A stretch of DNA of 28,437 nucleotides, from assembly GCA_035259145.1 (NCBI GenBank), contig DATFWQ010000337.1, positions 1-28,437 of the forward strand. The letters are read 5' to 3'. The stretch's first letter is position 1; each line of letters begins with the position of its first letter. This document shows, one piece after another, positions 15,978-23,035 of this stretch. The stretch is from CF-161 sp035259145. GTDB taxonomy: Bacteria > Chloroflexota > Dormibacteria > Dormibacterales > Dormibacteraceae. Position numbers and translations under genes: made by a program. The notes under the pieces were generated by a model, which was given only the letters and a program-made list of their open reading frames with translations, did no database searches and was not told the origin of the DNA.

Positions 15978-16664
15978 GTGCCGAAGCGGATCGATCGCGA
16001 TGAGGTACACAGGCTGCTCGACAGCGGCGCCCAACTGGTCGAGGTCCTGCCCAGTCCCGAATACGAGGAGGAGCATCTGCCGGGGGCTCTGCACCTTCCG
16101 CTGAGGCATGTCGATGGCCGGGCCCGAGACCTGCTGGACCCTTCCCGCAAGGTCATCGTGTACTGCTGGGACAGTTCTTGAGACCTGTCTCCACGAGCAG
16201 CGTGGCGGCTCGAGAGCCTCGGGTTCGTCGACGTCTACGACTACTGGCCTGGCAAGCTCGACTGGATGGCCGCCGGGCTTCCCACTGAGGGGACCAACAC
16301 CCAGCACCCCCGCGCGGCGGATGTGGCCCGCAAGGACGTGCCTACCAGTGGCTTGAAGGAGCGGCTCGGCGAGGTTCGGGACCGGGTTCGGGCAGCGGGC
16401 TGGGACTCCACGGTCGTCGTGAACGAAGAGCGGGTGTTACTCGGGCTGCTACGGGCGGCGGAGCTGGACAAGGACCCCGCTCAGCTCATCGAGCATGCCA
16501 TGCGGCCTGGACCGAGCACGTTCCGACCGTTCGTTTCCATCGATGATATGGCGCACTTCATGGTCGAGCACCAACTCGAGAACGTCCCTGTTACCACCTC
16601 GGATGGGCGCCTGGTGGGCCTGCTCTTGAAGCAGGACGTTGTGAGCAGGACGGCGGAGGAGTAA
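15978..16664 (+). CDS. Rhodanese-CBS protein with in-frame TGA (candidate selenoprotein)
   Basis: Read through TGA 16179-16181, this frame gives 228 residues with no other stop. Residues 1-110 are a rhodanese domain (LVEVLPSPEYEEEHLPGALHLPL, then VIVYCWDSS, the TGA as residue 68, DLSPRAAWRLESLGF, VYDYWPGKLDWMAAGLP). Residues 115-228 are a CBS pair (STVVVNEERVLLGLLRAAEL, then FRPFVSIDDMAHFMVEHQLENVPV, LVGLLLKQDV). The TGA falls four residues after Cys63, where I recall a second Cys (C-x4-C) in related domains. A stem-loop starts nine bases after it. Sequence on both sides is well conserved in character, and the ribosome site is strong. The alternatives are a fresh nonsense mutation (pseudogene) or a sequencing error. 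CBS domains commonly bind adenine nucleotides. Confidence 0.7.
16187..16209 (+). promoter_or_regulatory. Hairpin resembling a bacterial SECIS
   Basis: Stem CCACG (16191-16195) pairs with CGTGG (16201-16205) around loop AGCAG, with G as second loop base. One mismatch (16190/16206) separates it from three further pairs 16187-16189/16207-16209. The loop begins 15 bases after the TGA. Bacterial SECIS elements have a short apical loop with an early G at a similar distance (about 16-37 bases), so this is at the near limit. Such a hairpin could also arise by chance. Confidence 0.4.
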
Positions 16665-16684
16665 GGAGCGAGTCACCGATCACG

Positions 16685-16828
16685 ATGGAGAAGTGCTCGA
16701 GATGCGGCAGGTCGATCGAGATTTGCGCCTGCTGTGACGAGCCGAGCTGCGGCGCTGCCGTCTGCTATGCGTGCCTGAGAGAGGCTCTCGGCGAGGCCAA
16801 GTCCCAGCCGCACGCTCACGGTGGCTGA
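16685..16828 (+). CDS. Small Cys-rich (zinc-ribbon-like) protein, 47 residues
   Basis: ATG 16685 opens a 47-residue frame ending in TGA 16826. It begins MEKCSRCGRSIEICACCDEP and contains eight Cys (4, 7, 14, 16, 17, 22, 27, 30) as CxxC, CxCC, C-x4-C-x2-C, and ends in PHAHGG. The pattern suggests one or two bound metals, probably zinc, in the cytoplasm. I recall short proteins of this form (CDEPxC, CYxCL, PHxHGG) in related bacteria, unnamed. AAGGAG at 16663-16668 overlaps the previous stop but is 16 bases away, so coupling to the rhodanese-CBS gene is likely. Confidence 0.7.
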   Translation: MEKCSRCGRSIEICACCDEPSCGAAVCYACLREALGEAKSQPHAHGG

Positions 16829-17036
16829 CCTCGCGTTGCCGGTGCGAGGACGCTACGCGAACACCGGCTATTCCGGTGCTCGTTCGCTTACGAAGGGCGG
16901 ACAGAGCGCCTCGCCCTCACCCGGCGGTCATGGGCTTGAAGGGGCCATTCGCCGGCGACTGCACCTATTGGCGACGGTTCAAACGTGCCGTCGCCGGGGG
17001 CTGTTGCAGAAGTCCATGAACGGGGCGGACTGGCGT

Positions 17037-17242
17037 GGTCTGGGCGACCGGGGAGCCAGAATTGGTCGGCAACCGTAGCGAAAGTGGAACCAAATGTGGG
17101 CCAATGGCCCTTTCGAGTGTGTCTGAGAGGGCCGTCTGCCGGCACTCGGACCTTACTCTGGCGTTGCGCTGCGGCGAGGGCTGGAGATGGTTCATTTGCA
17201 GCGCGTCGGTAGACCACTATCGGCTCGTCGGTTGCCCAGACC
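17037..17242. repeat. 206-bp unit bounded by 21-base imperfect inverted repeats
   Basis: The left arm 17037-17057 begins GGTCTGGGCGACCG. The reverse complement of the right arm 17222-17242 begins GGTCTGGGCAACCG. The arms match at 18 of 21 bases. A nested hairpin (17079-17115) sits inside. There is no coding potential. Possible MITE remnant; target duplications were not identified. Confidence 0.5.
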
Positions 17243-17406
17243 GCCAACGCTCCACGTCGCTGAGCTAGCACACCAGGACCGGGACCGATGGCGGGCGTCA
17301 CAAGCCGGAGGGCATTGAGTGCAAATGCCCGAGGCGTCGTACGAATTGGGCAGGCTGCTCGGCAACAGTCCCCCGGCGGATGCACCTAAAAGCGCGGTTT
17401 GTCATT

Positions 17407-17452
17407 CTGGCCACATTCGGACAGATTCCCGCCAGTGTCCGAATGTGGCCAG
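17407..17452. promoter_or_regulatory. 17-bp perfect inverted repeat upstream of Ada-AlkA gene
   Basis: CTGGCCACATTCGGACA (17407-17423) is repeated as its exact complement at 17436-17452 with a 12-base spacer. It lies 34 bases before ATG 17487. It could be an operator, for example self-recognition by the AraC-Ada protein, or an attenuator-type hairpin in the leader. No T-run follows, so a simple intrinsic terminator is unlikely. Confidence 0.6.
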
Positions 17453-17486
17453 CACAGAGTTGCCACGTCGCCCATCATCGAATCCA

Positions 17487-18878
17487 ATGGGCACGTTCTC
17501 CGCCGTCGTCACGACAGGGATCTACTGCCGGCCAGGTTGCGGTGGACGCCCGCATCCCAGGAACGTCCGTGGCTTCTCGCTGGCGGCTGCAGCCGAAGCG
17601 GCGGGATACCGCGCTTGCCTGCGCTGCCACCCCTACCGCACGCAGCCGTCGGTCGGTTGGGCGGGTCCCGAGCTGGTGTGCCGTGCCGTACAGCTCATCC
17701 TCGATGGAGCCCTCGACGGCAATACTGAGCACGACCTCGGCGCCCGCCTCGGCGTCTCAGCCCGACACCTGCGCCGGCTGTTCGCTGAACACCTGGGGGT
17801 GACGCCCGATCACCTTGCTCGGTCGTGCCGAGCACACTTTGCGCGACGGCTGCTCGACGAAACCGACTTCACGATCACCGAGATCGCGTTCGCGGCGGGG
17901 TTTGGCAGCGTGCGACAGCTCAACCGCGTCTGCCGTGAGGTGTTTCGGGCAGCGCCGCACGAGCTTCGCGCCCGCAGGAGGGTCAGCGACCGTCTCGTTG
18001 CCGACGGCGGCCTCGTCCTGCGGCTGCCGTTTCAGCCTCCTCTGAACTGGGACGCCATGCTGGGCTACTTCGACGCACGCGCCATCGCCGGGGTCGAGCG
18101 CGTCACCGTGAACACCTACCGGCGAACGGTCGTGATCGACGGTGACCCGGGCGTGCTCGAACTTTCACCGGGCGGCCCCGATCACCTACTTCTCCGCGCT
18201 CACCTGCCCCACTGGGAGGGGTTGATCCACGTGGTTCAGCGCGCTCGACGCGTCTTCAACCTCGACGCCGACGTGGAGCCCGCAACCCGGCACCTCGAAG
18301 GCGACCCGATCATCGGTCCGCTAGTGCGCAGCCGTCCCGGACTTCGGGCGCCGGGCACCTGGGATCCGTTCGAGATCGGCGTGCGTGCCATCGTCGGCCA
18401 GCAGGTCAGCGTCGCCGGGGCGGGCACGATCACCGCCCAGATCGTCGCCCGGCACGGTACGCCAGTCGCGGGACTCCACGCCCTCGGTTTGACCCACTCA
18501 TTCCCATCGCCGTCCACGCTGGCTGCAGCCGATCTCAGCGGCCTCGGTCTGACCAGTTCACGTCAAGCCGCGATCAACGCGTTCGCACGAGCAGTGGTAG
18601 ACCGCGCCATCCCCCTCGATCGCGGCAGCCGGCTTGACCGGTTGATCGAGTCGGTCACAGCCATTCCCGGCCTCGGTCCCTGGACGGCGCACTACATAGC
18701 TTTGCGTCTCGGTGAACCCGACGCGTTCCCGACGACGGACCTCGGACTTCGCCGATCCCTGTCCCACGCCGTCGGGCAGTCGGTGGCAGTCCGTGACGCA
18801 GAAAAGCTCGCCGACCGTTGGCGGCCATGGCGCGCTCACGCAGCCGTCCACCTGTGGCTCGGCCATAAGTCGAGTTAG
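17487..18878 (+). CDS. Ada-AraC-AlkA fusion: alkylation sensor and 3-methyladenine DNA glycosylase
   Basis: From ATG 17487 the protein has 463 residues. Residues 1-50 are an Ada metal-binding domain with the four zinc/acceptor Cys (14, 18, 44, 47; TTGIYCRPGC and CLRC). An AraC-type HTH follows (LGVSARHLRRLFAEHLGVTP, ITEIAFAAGFGSVRQLNRVCREVF). The AlkA glycosylase ends the protein, with WDPFEIGVRAIVGQQVS, HhH IPGLGPWTAHYIALRLG and the catalytic Asp in TTDLG. It would sense methylphosphotriesters and excise alkylated bases. Odd point: the usual first ~25 residues of Ada (the RDxxxDGxFFxAV helix) are lost or degenerate. The frame is open to 17319, with GTG 17445 or TTG 17460 as alternative starts, but upstream sequence is not Ada-like. 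Confidence 0.88.
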   Translation: MGTFSAVVTTGIYCRPGCGGRPHPRNVRGFSLAAAAEAAGYRACLRCHPYRTQPSVGWAGPELVCRAVQLILDGALDGNTEHDLGARLGVSARHLRRLFAEHLGVTPDHLARSCRAHFARRLLDETDFTITEIAFAAGFGSVRQLNRVCREVFRAAPHELRARRRVSDRLVADGGLVLRLPFQPPLNWDAMLGYFDARAIAGVERVTVNTYRRTVVIDGDPGVLELSPGGPDHLLLRAHLPHWEGLIHVVQRARRVFNLDADVEPATRHLEGDPIIGPLVRSRPGLRAPGTWDPFEIGVRAIVGQQVSVAGAGTITAQIVARHGTPVAGLHALGLTHSFPSPSTLAAADLSGLGLTSSRQAAINAFARAVVDRAIPLDRGSRLDRLIESVTAIPGLGPWTAHYIALRLGEPDAFPTTDLGLRRSLSHAVGQSVAVRDAEKLADRWRPWRAHAAVHLWLGHKSS

Positions 18879-18906
18879 ATCGCCCTCGACCTCCCGCCGG
18901 CTGCTC

Positions 18907-18912
18907 TACACT
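18907..18912 (+). promoter_or_regulatory. -10 box for a leaderless transcript
   Basis: TACACT ends seven bases before ATG 18920, leaving no room for a Shine-Dalgarno; the transcript would start at or next to the ATG. Confidence 0.5.
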
Positions 18913-18919
18913 CTCCCGG

Positions 18920-19126
18920 ATGCCACGAAGCCAACTACTTTCCCTCGCCCTCGTGGGTCTCGCGCTCATCTTTGTCGTCCTCGCTGTGCTATACGGCGCC
19001 GGCGCCATCCAGATCCTGACGCGGACTGGTTCAGGCCGGCACCTCACACATGCGGTAGTGATGGCGGCACTGGCAGTGGGTGCCGTGATCCTCGCTCGGT
19101 TCGCCTGGCCGCAGCGCTCCACCTGA
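18920..19126 (+). CDS. Small two-helix membrane protein
   Basis: This 68-residue protein has two evident membrane helices: LLSLALVGLALIFVVLAVLYGAGAI (about 6-30) and THAVVMAALAVGAVILARFAW (about 43-63), joined by a short polar loop RTGSGRH. No family is recognised. The ATG lies just after a TACACT hexamer, supporting this start by leaderless expression. It follows the Ada-AlkA gene by 41 bases and precedes the sugar dehydrogenase gene. Confidence 0.65.
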   Translation: MPRSQLLSLALVGLALIFVVLAVLYGAGAIQILTRTGSGRHLTHAVVMAALAVGAVILARFAWPQRST

Positions 19127-19207
19127 GCCCTGCGAGCGCCACCACGTCTGCGCCGAGCTCACCGCGTGCGCGGTCCAGGTGTTCGTGCTGATCACGGGCG
19201 CGCCCGC

Positions 19208-20314
19208 GTGAGGCTGGGGGTCATCGGCTGCGGGACAGTGAGCGAGGTCTATCTGCAGAACCTCGTTGACTCGCCGGCAGTGGAAGTTGTCGCTTGCTCT
19301 GACCTGGTGATGGAGCGGGCGCAGGCAAAGGCCGGCCAGTTCGGCGTGAGCCGTGTCTGCAGCCAGGCGGAGCTGCTGGCGGACCCGACCATCGACCTCG
19401 TTGTCAACCTGACCGTGCCGACCACGCACTTCGCCGTCACGATGGCGGCGCTGCGGGCGGGAAAGCACGTGTGGACGGAGAAGCCGCTGGGTGTCGACCG
19501 GGCACAGGGAGCCGCTGTGCTCCACGAGGCCGCCCACCGCGGGCTGCAAGTAGGCTGTGCGCCCGACACGGTGCTCGGCGCCGGCCTACAGACGTGCCGG
19601 AAGCTCGTCGACGAGGGGCTGATCGGAGAGCCGCTCGCGGCCACCGCCTTCTTTATGACGCGGGGGCCGGAACGCTGGCACCCCGACCCGGTGTTCCTGT
19701 ACCAGCCGGGCGCCGGTCCGATGCTCGACGTAGGGATTTACCACGTGACCGCGCTTGTCAACCTGCTCGGCCCTGTCCGATGCGTCACGGCGTTCGGCCG
19801 GCGGCTCTTCCCCGAGCGGGTTATCGGGTCTGGCCCCCGCGCCGGCGAGACGTTCAGCGTGGGCGTCGACACCTACGTCACCTGCATCCTGCAGTTCGCG
19901 TCGGGTGTCCTGGCCACCCTGATCACCACCTTCGGAATCTCTGGCGGCTCCTTGCCCAGGATGCAGATCTACGGCAGCGGCGGCGTCCTGAACGCGCCGG
20001 ATCCCAACGCGTTCGGCGGCCCCGTCAGTGCCAACCTGCACGTCGACGGCGCCGGGTGGCGCGACGTGCCGCTGGCCTACGCTCATACGGACGGGTGCCA
20101 CAACTGCCGCGGCCTCGGCGTGATCGAGATGGCTCAGGCGCTGGCAGAGGGCCGCCCGCCACGCGCCTCCGCCTTGATCGCGCATCACGTTCTGGACGTG
20201 ATTCTGTCCATCTTCGAGTCAGCGGCGGAGGAGCGACACGTGGCTGTGGCCAGCACGTGCGAGCGGCCCAGCCCGCTGCCGGCCGGCACGACCATGGTCT
20301 GGAGGAAGGGATGA
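19208..20314 (+). CDS. Gfo/Idh/MocA-family NAD(P)-dependent sugar oxidoreductase
   Basis: This 368-residue protein starts VRLGVIGCGTVSEVYLQNL, the Rossmann GxGxxx dinucleotide loop. Then come VVACSDLVMERAQAKAGQFGV, VVNLTVPTTHFAVTMAALRAGKHVWTEKPLG (the EKP signature with catalytic-region Lys), and the C-terminal domain GPMLDVGIYHVTALVNLLGPV, where Asp and His are at the sites usual for catalysis. It should oxidise or reduce a sugar or inositol derivative. GTG 19208 is the start adjoining the Rossmann strand; the frame is open to 19166 without improving the match. The stop overlaps the isomerase ATG (ATGA), with GGAGGAAGG just ahead, so the two form one unit. Confidence 0.9.
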   Translation: MRLGVIGCGTVSEVYLQNLVDSPAVEVVACSDLVMERAQAKAGQFGVSRVCSQAELLADPTIDLVVNLTVPTTHFAVTMAALRAGKHVWTEKPLGVDRAQGAAVLHEAAHRGLQVGCAPDTVLGAGLQTCRKLVDEGLIGEPLAATAFFMTRGPERWHPDPVFLYQPGAGPMLDVGIYHVTALVNLLGPVRCVTAFGRRLFPERVIGSGPRAGETFSVGVDTYVTCILQFASGVLATLITTFGISGGSLPRMQIYGSGGVLNAPDPNAFGGPVSANLHVDGAGWRDVPLAYAHTDGCHNCRGLGVIEMAQALAEGRPPRASALIAHHVLDVILSIFESAAEERHVAVASTCERPSPLPAGTTMVWRKG

Positions 20315-21093
20315 TCGCCGCCGAGCTGTACACACTGCGCGAGCACCTACGCGAGCCGGAGGCGATTGCGGCCGGCATGCACCGCGTGAGAACCCTCGGC
20401 TACGAGGGAGTCGAGCTTGCAGGGCTCGGCCCGATCGAGCCCGCCCGTCTGGCGACCATTCTTCGGAATACAGGGCTGGTCGCCTGCTCAGCCCACGTCC
20501 CCTGGGAGCGCCTTCGGGAAGACACGGACGCGGCCATCGAAGACTGCCGGATATGGGGCTGCGCCCACGTTGCGGTGCCGGTCCTACCGCCGGCGTACCG
20601 CGACGCGTCAGGTTATGCCCGCTTCGGACTGGAGGCCGGCGAGGTGGCGGCCAGGCTGCATGAGGCCGGAATCCGGCTCTCCTACCACAACCACAGCTTC
20701 GAGCTCGAGCGGTTCGGAGCCGAGACTGGACTGGAGATTCTCTACCGGTCGAGCGACCCTTCGCTGGTGGCGGCGCAGGTCGACACGTACTGGATTCAGT
20801 ACGGCGGCGGCAGCCCGGCGGCCTGGATCCGGCGGCTGACCGGCCGCTTGCCTTCGGTCCACCTGAAGGACATGGCGGTAAGCGGCGGTGAGCCCGTAAT
20901 GGCTGAGATCGGGGAGGGCAACCTTGACTGGCCAGATGTGCTCGCGGCCTGCTCGGAGGGAGGAGTCGACTGGCTCATCGTCGAGCAGGACGTCTGCCGG
21001 CGGGATCCGTTCGAGAGCCTCGCAATAAGCCGGCGCAACCTGGCCGCCCTCGTCTCCCTGCCGCCTTCCGGGGTTCACGGGACCCCGGCATAG
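20311..21093 (+). CDS. Sugar phosphate isomerase/epimerase (xylose isomerase-like TIM barrel)
   Basis: This 260-residue protein has the AP endonuclease 2/IolE-type barrel. It opens MIAAELYTLREHL, then RVRTLGYEGVELAGLG, GLVACSAHVPWERL, ISYHNH-type strand RLSYHNHSFELERFG (metal ligands), AQVDTYWIQYGGG, VHLKDMAV, AEIGEGNLDWPDVLAAC and WLIVEQDVCRRDPFESL. These are the metal-binding Glu, Asp and His sites of the family. It would act with the upstream Gfo/Idh/MocA enzyme on the same sugar or inositol. ATG 20311 has GGAGGAAGG directly upstream. The frame continues to 19471 but that is a shadow of the dehydrogenase. Confidence 0.88.
   Translation: MIAAELYTLREHLREPEAIAAGMHRVRTLGYEGVELAGLGPIEPARLATILRNTGLVACSAHVPWERLREDTDAAIEDCRIWGCAHVAVPVLPPAYRDASGYARFGLEAGEVAARLHEAGIRLSYHNHSFELERFGAETGLEILYRSSDPSLVAAQVDTYWIQYGGGSPAAWIRRLTGRLPSVHLKDMAVSGGEPVMAEIGEGNLDWPDVLAACSEGGVDWLIVEQDVCRRDPFESLAISRRNLAALVSLPPSGVHGTPA
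21068..21088. terminator. Possible transcript-end hairpin
   Basis: CCGGGGT (21068-21074) pairs with ACCCCGG (21082-21088) around a seven-base loop, at the very 3' end of the isomerase gene and facing the convergent MFS gene. There is no T-run, so the role is uncertain. Confidence 0.35.
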
Positions 21094-21149
21094 GTCGGTG
21101 GCCAGCGGACCTCAGGACGAGCTCGGGCGCTCGAGGCACCGGTGGCTGC

Positions 21150-22637
21150 TCACGTCGAGGAACGCGGCACGGCACTCACGTTCCCAAGCGGCGTGGCGTC
21201 GAGCGCGCAGTGGTAGAGCGGAGCCGGCTGCTCGGCGGGAGCCGGCTTCCGGATGGTGAGCAGTGCGACCAGACCCCCAGCCATGCACATGCCGCCGGTG
21301 ATCCACATGGCTGTGTGGAAACCCGAAGCCAGCTCGGCTGGGTTGCGGTAGGCGCTTGCCGAGATCCCGGAGACGACGGGCAGAGCGGCAACCGCGATCA
21401 GCCCGGCCACTCGAGCGACGTCGTTGTTGATGGCGGACGCCACCCCCGCGTGCTCGTCGCTGACGGCGGATAGAACCGTCGAGGTAAGGGGCGCTACCGT
21501 AAGCGAGAGGCCCAGTCCGAATACGACTATGCCCGGCAGCACCGCACTTAGATAGGTGGTTCCAGCGTCGACGCGAACGAGAAGGGCCAGGCCTGCCCCG
21601 GCGACGATGGGACCGAGGCTCATGGGGAGCCGTGGACCGATGCGCTGTGACAGGCTGCCGGCGCGGGCCGAAAGAGCCAGCATCAGGATTGTGACAGGCA
21701 CCAGCGCGGCCCCCGCCTGGAGGGGCGAGTAGCCGGCGACCTGCTGCAGCACTACTGGAAGCAGAAAAGTCGCGCCAACGAGAGCGGCGTAAACGATCAA
21801 GGTCACCAGGTTGGCGGCGTCGAACTGGCGAATCCGAAACAGCTCGAGCGGGAGCATCGGGTGGGGGCTGCGGGCCTCGACCAGTGTCATCGCCAGAAGG
21901 GCTAGTGCCCCGCCAGCACCGGTGAACAGCACCACCGGCGATCCCCACCCCAGGTCGGGGCCTTCTGTGAGAGCGTAGATCACGCCCGCGAGGCCGAGCG
22001 CGGCGAGAGCTGCACCCGGCAGATCGAGGCCGCTCACGGCGTTGGGATCACGAGTCTCGGGGAGGTGGCGCGCGGAGACCCAGACAACGATGGCGGCCAG
22101 GGGCAGGTTGATGAGGAAGATCAACCGCCATGAAACCGCTTCGATGAGCCAACCTCCGAGAAAGGGGCCGATGGCGATGGCCACTCCGCTGAGGCCTGAC
22201 CAGGCTCCGATGGCCGCCGAGCGGTCTTTGGGGTCGAAGCTCGCTTCGATGATCGCCAGGCTACCCGGCATCAGCAGCGCCCCGCCGATTCCCTGCAGAG
22301 CCCTGGCCGCGATGAGAAGGTTGGCCGAGGGCGCGGCCGCGCACAGTAGAGAGGCAACCGCGAACCAGAAGACGCCCACGAGGAACACCTTCCGGCGGCC
22401 GTACCGATCGCCCAACGACCCGCCAAGGAGGATGAAGCCGGCAAGGGTGAGCGTGTAGGCGTTGATGATCCACTGCAGCCCGGATAGCCCGGTGCCGAGG
22501 TCTTTTCCGATCCGCGGCAGAGCGATGTTGACCACGGTGGCGTCAAGCGAGGTGATGCTCGACCCCAGCACGGTGGCCAGTAGCAGCCACCGGCCGGCGG
22601 ACGAGGCGTAGCGAAGACTGGCGTCCGGGGCGTTCAT
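21150..22637 (-). CDS. MFS drug/metabolite exporter, DHA2 (14-helix) family
   Basis: This 495-residue protein carries the EmrB/QacA signatures: SSITSLDATVVNIALPRIG in helix 1 (motif D1), GGSLGDRYGRRKVFLVG (motif A), AARALQGIGGALLMPGSLAII (motif B-like) and GVAIAIGPFLGGWLIEAVSWRLIFLINLP (motif C). Hydrophobic segments allow 14 helices. It would export drugs or metabolites by proton antiport in the inner membrane. ATG 22637 overlaps the stop of the upstream unknown gene (ATGA), so the pair are translationally coupled. It is convergent with the sugar isomerase gene. Confidence 0.92.
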   Translation of the reverse strand: MNAPDASLRYASSAGRWLLLATVLGSSITSLDATVVNIALPRIGKDLGTGLSGLQWIINAYTLTLAGFILLGGSLGDRYGRRKVFLVGVFWFAVASLLCAAAPSANLLIAARALQGIGGALLMPGSLAIIEASFDPKDRSAAIGAWSGLSGVAIAIGPFLGGWLIEAVSWRLIFLINLPLAAIVVWVSARHLPETRDPNAVSGLDLPGAALAALGLAGVIYALTEGPDLGWGSPVVLFTGAGGALALLAMTLVEARSPHPMLPLELFRIRQFDAANLVTLIVYAALVGATFLLPVVLQQVAGYSPLQAGAALVPVTILMLALSARAGSLSQRIGPRLPMSLGPIVAGAGLALLVRVDAGTTYLSAVLPGIVVFGLGLSLTVAPLTSTVLSAVSDEHAGVASAINNDVARVAGLIAVAALPVVSGISASAYRNPAELASGFHTAMWITGGMCMAGGLVALLTIRKPAPAEQPAPLYHCALDATPLGNVSAVPRSST

Positions 22638-22987
22638 CGTCGTCCTTCCGAGTCGGGGGCTTCTGGCGTCCCCCAGACCACTCCGGAGGTGACGGTCAGC
22701 CCAAGCCGCCCCCTGGTTGCATTGAGCCGGCCCTCCCGGAGGAGGCTTTCCAGCAGAGAGCGCGTCTCATCATCGAAGGCCTCTGCTTGATTCGGGTCCC
22801 TCGGGTAACTCGCCTGGGAGCGGCGCGCGTCCAGGGTCCTGGGCTGGTCAATCATCAGCGCGGCAAGCGTCGTGAACAGGCCCTCCGGATACGGCGGCTG
22901 GAGGTGATAGGCGCGAGCCACCACGCCGAGGTTGAAGGCATCCGCGTACCCTGGCGCCCCGCAGTCAGGCTTGGGAGGGATCGTCAT
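22634..22987 (-). CDS. Uncharacterised 117-residue protein coupled to the MFS exporter
   Basis: I do not recognise this protein. It begins MTIPPKPDCGAPGYADAFNL, is soluble in character, has a charged helical middle (NQAEAFDDETRSLLESLLREGRLNATRGRLG) and ends in VTSGVVWGTPEAP. No Cys motif or membrane helix is seen. Its stop overlaps the MFS start in ATGA, so both are made from one message. ATG 22987 has no Shine-Dalgarno and lies nine bases after a TAGCCT hexamer, which favours a leaderless operon start here. Confidence 0.6.
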   Translation of the reverse strand: MTIPPKPDCGAPGYADAFNLGVVARAYHLQPPYPEGLFTTLAALMIDQPRTLDARRSQASYPRDPNQAEAFDDETRSLLESLLREGRLNATRGRLGLTVTSGVVWGTPEAPDSEGRR

Positions 22988-22996
22988 CGGCGCGTA

Positions 22997-23002
22997 AGGC
23001 TA
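22997..23002 (-). promoter_or_regulatory. -10 box for the unknown-MFS operon
   Basis: On the minus strand this reads TAGCCT, nine bases before ATG 22987. The hexamer and spacing are the same as for the CaiB gene. Confidence 0.5.
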
Positions 23003-23035
23003 TCGCGGTTTCAGCGCCACGCCGGCATGACGCGA

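Larger units (their letters stand above)
16829..17486. other. Gene-free stretch rich in inverted repeats
   Basis: No credible gene is seen on either strand in these 658 bases. Hairpins include 16857-16867/16873-16887 (GCGAACACCGG, loop CTATT), 16973-16980/16991-16998 (GGCGACGG / CCGTCGCC), the palindrome GGGCCAATGGCCC at 17098-17110 flanked by CGAAAG/CTTTCG, a 206-bp inverted-repeat unit and a 17-bp perfect palindrome (listed separately). It may be decayed mobile DNA or a set of untranslated regulatory structures. Confidence 0.6.

Noticed and set aside
16179..16181. TGA as a reassigned sense codon
   Set aside because: TGA ends many other genes in this window at sites where the next gene begins, so the code is standard.
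14640..16307. Long minus-strand frame of 555 codons opposite the GH65 gene
   Set aside because: It is a GC-rich shadow: it runs across the GH65 gene end and the rhodanese gene and has no domain-like sequence.
19471..20310. N-terminal extension of the sugar isomerase frame
   Set aside because: It overlaps the Gfo/Idh/MocA gene out of frame; ATG 20311 with GGAGGAAGG is a clear start.
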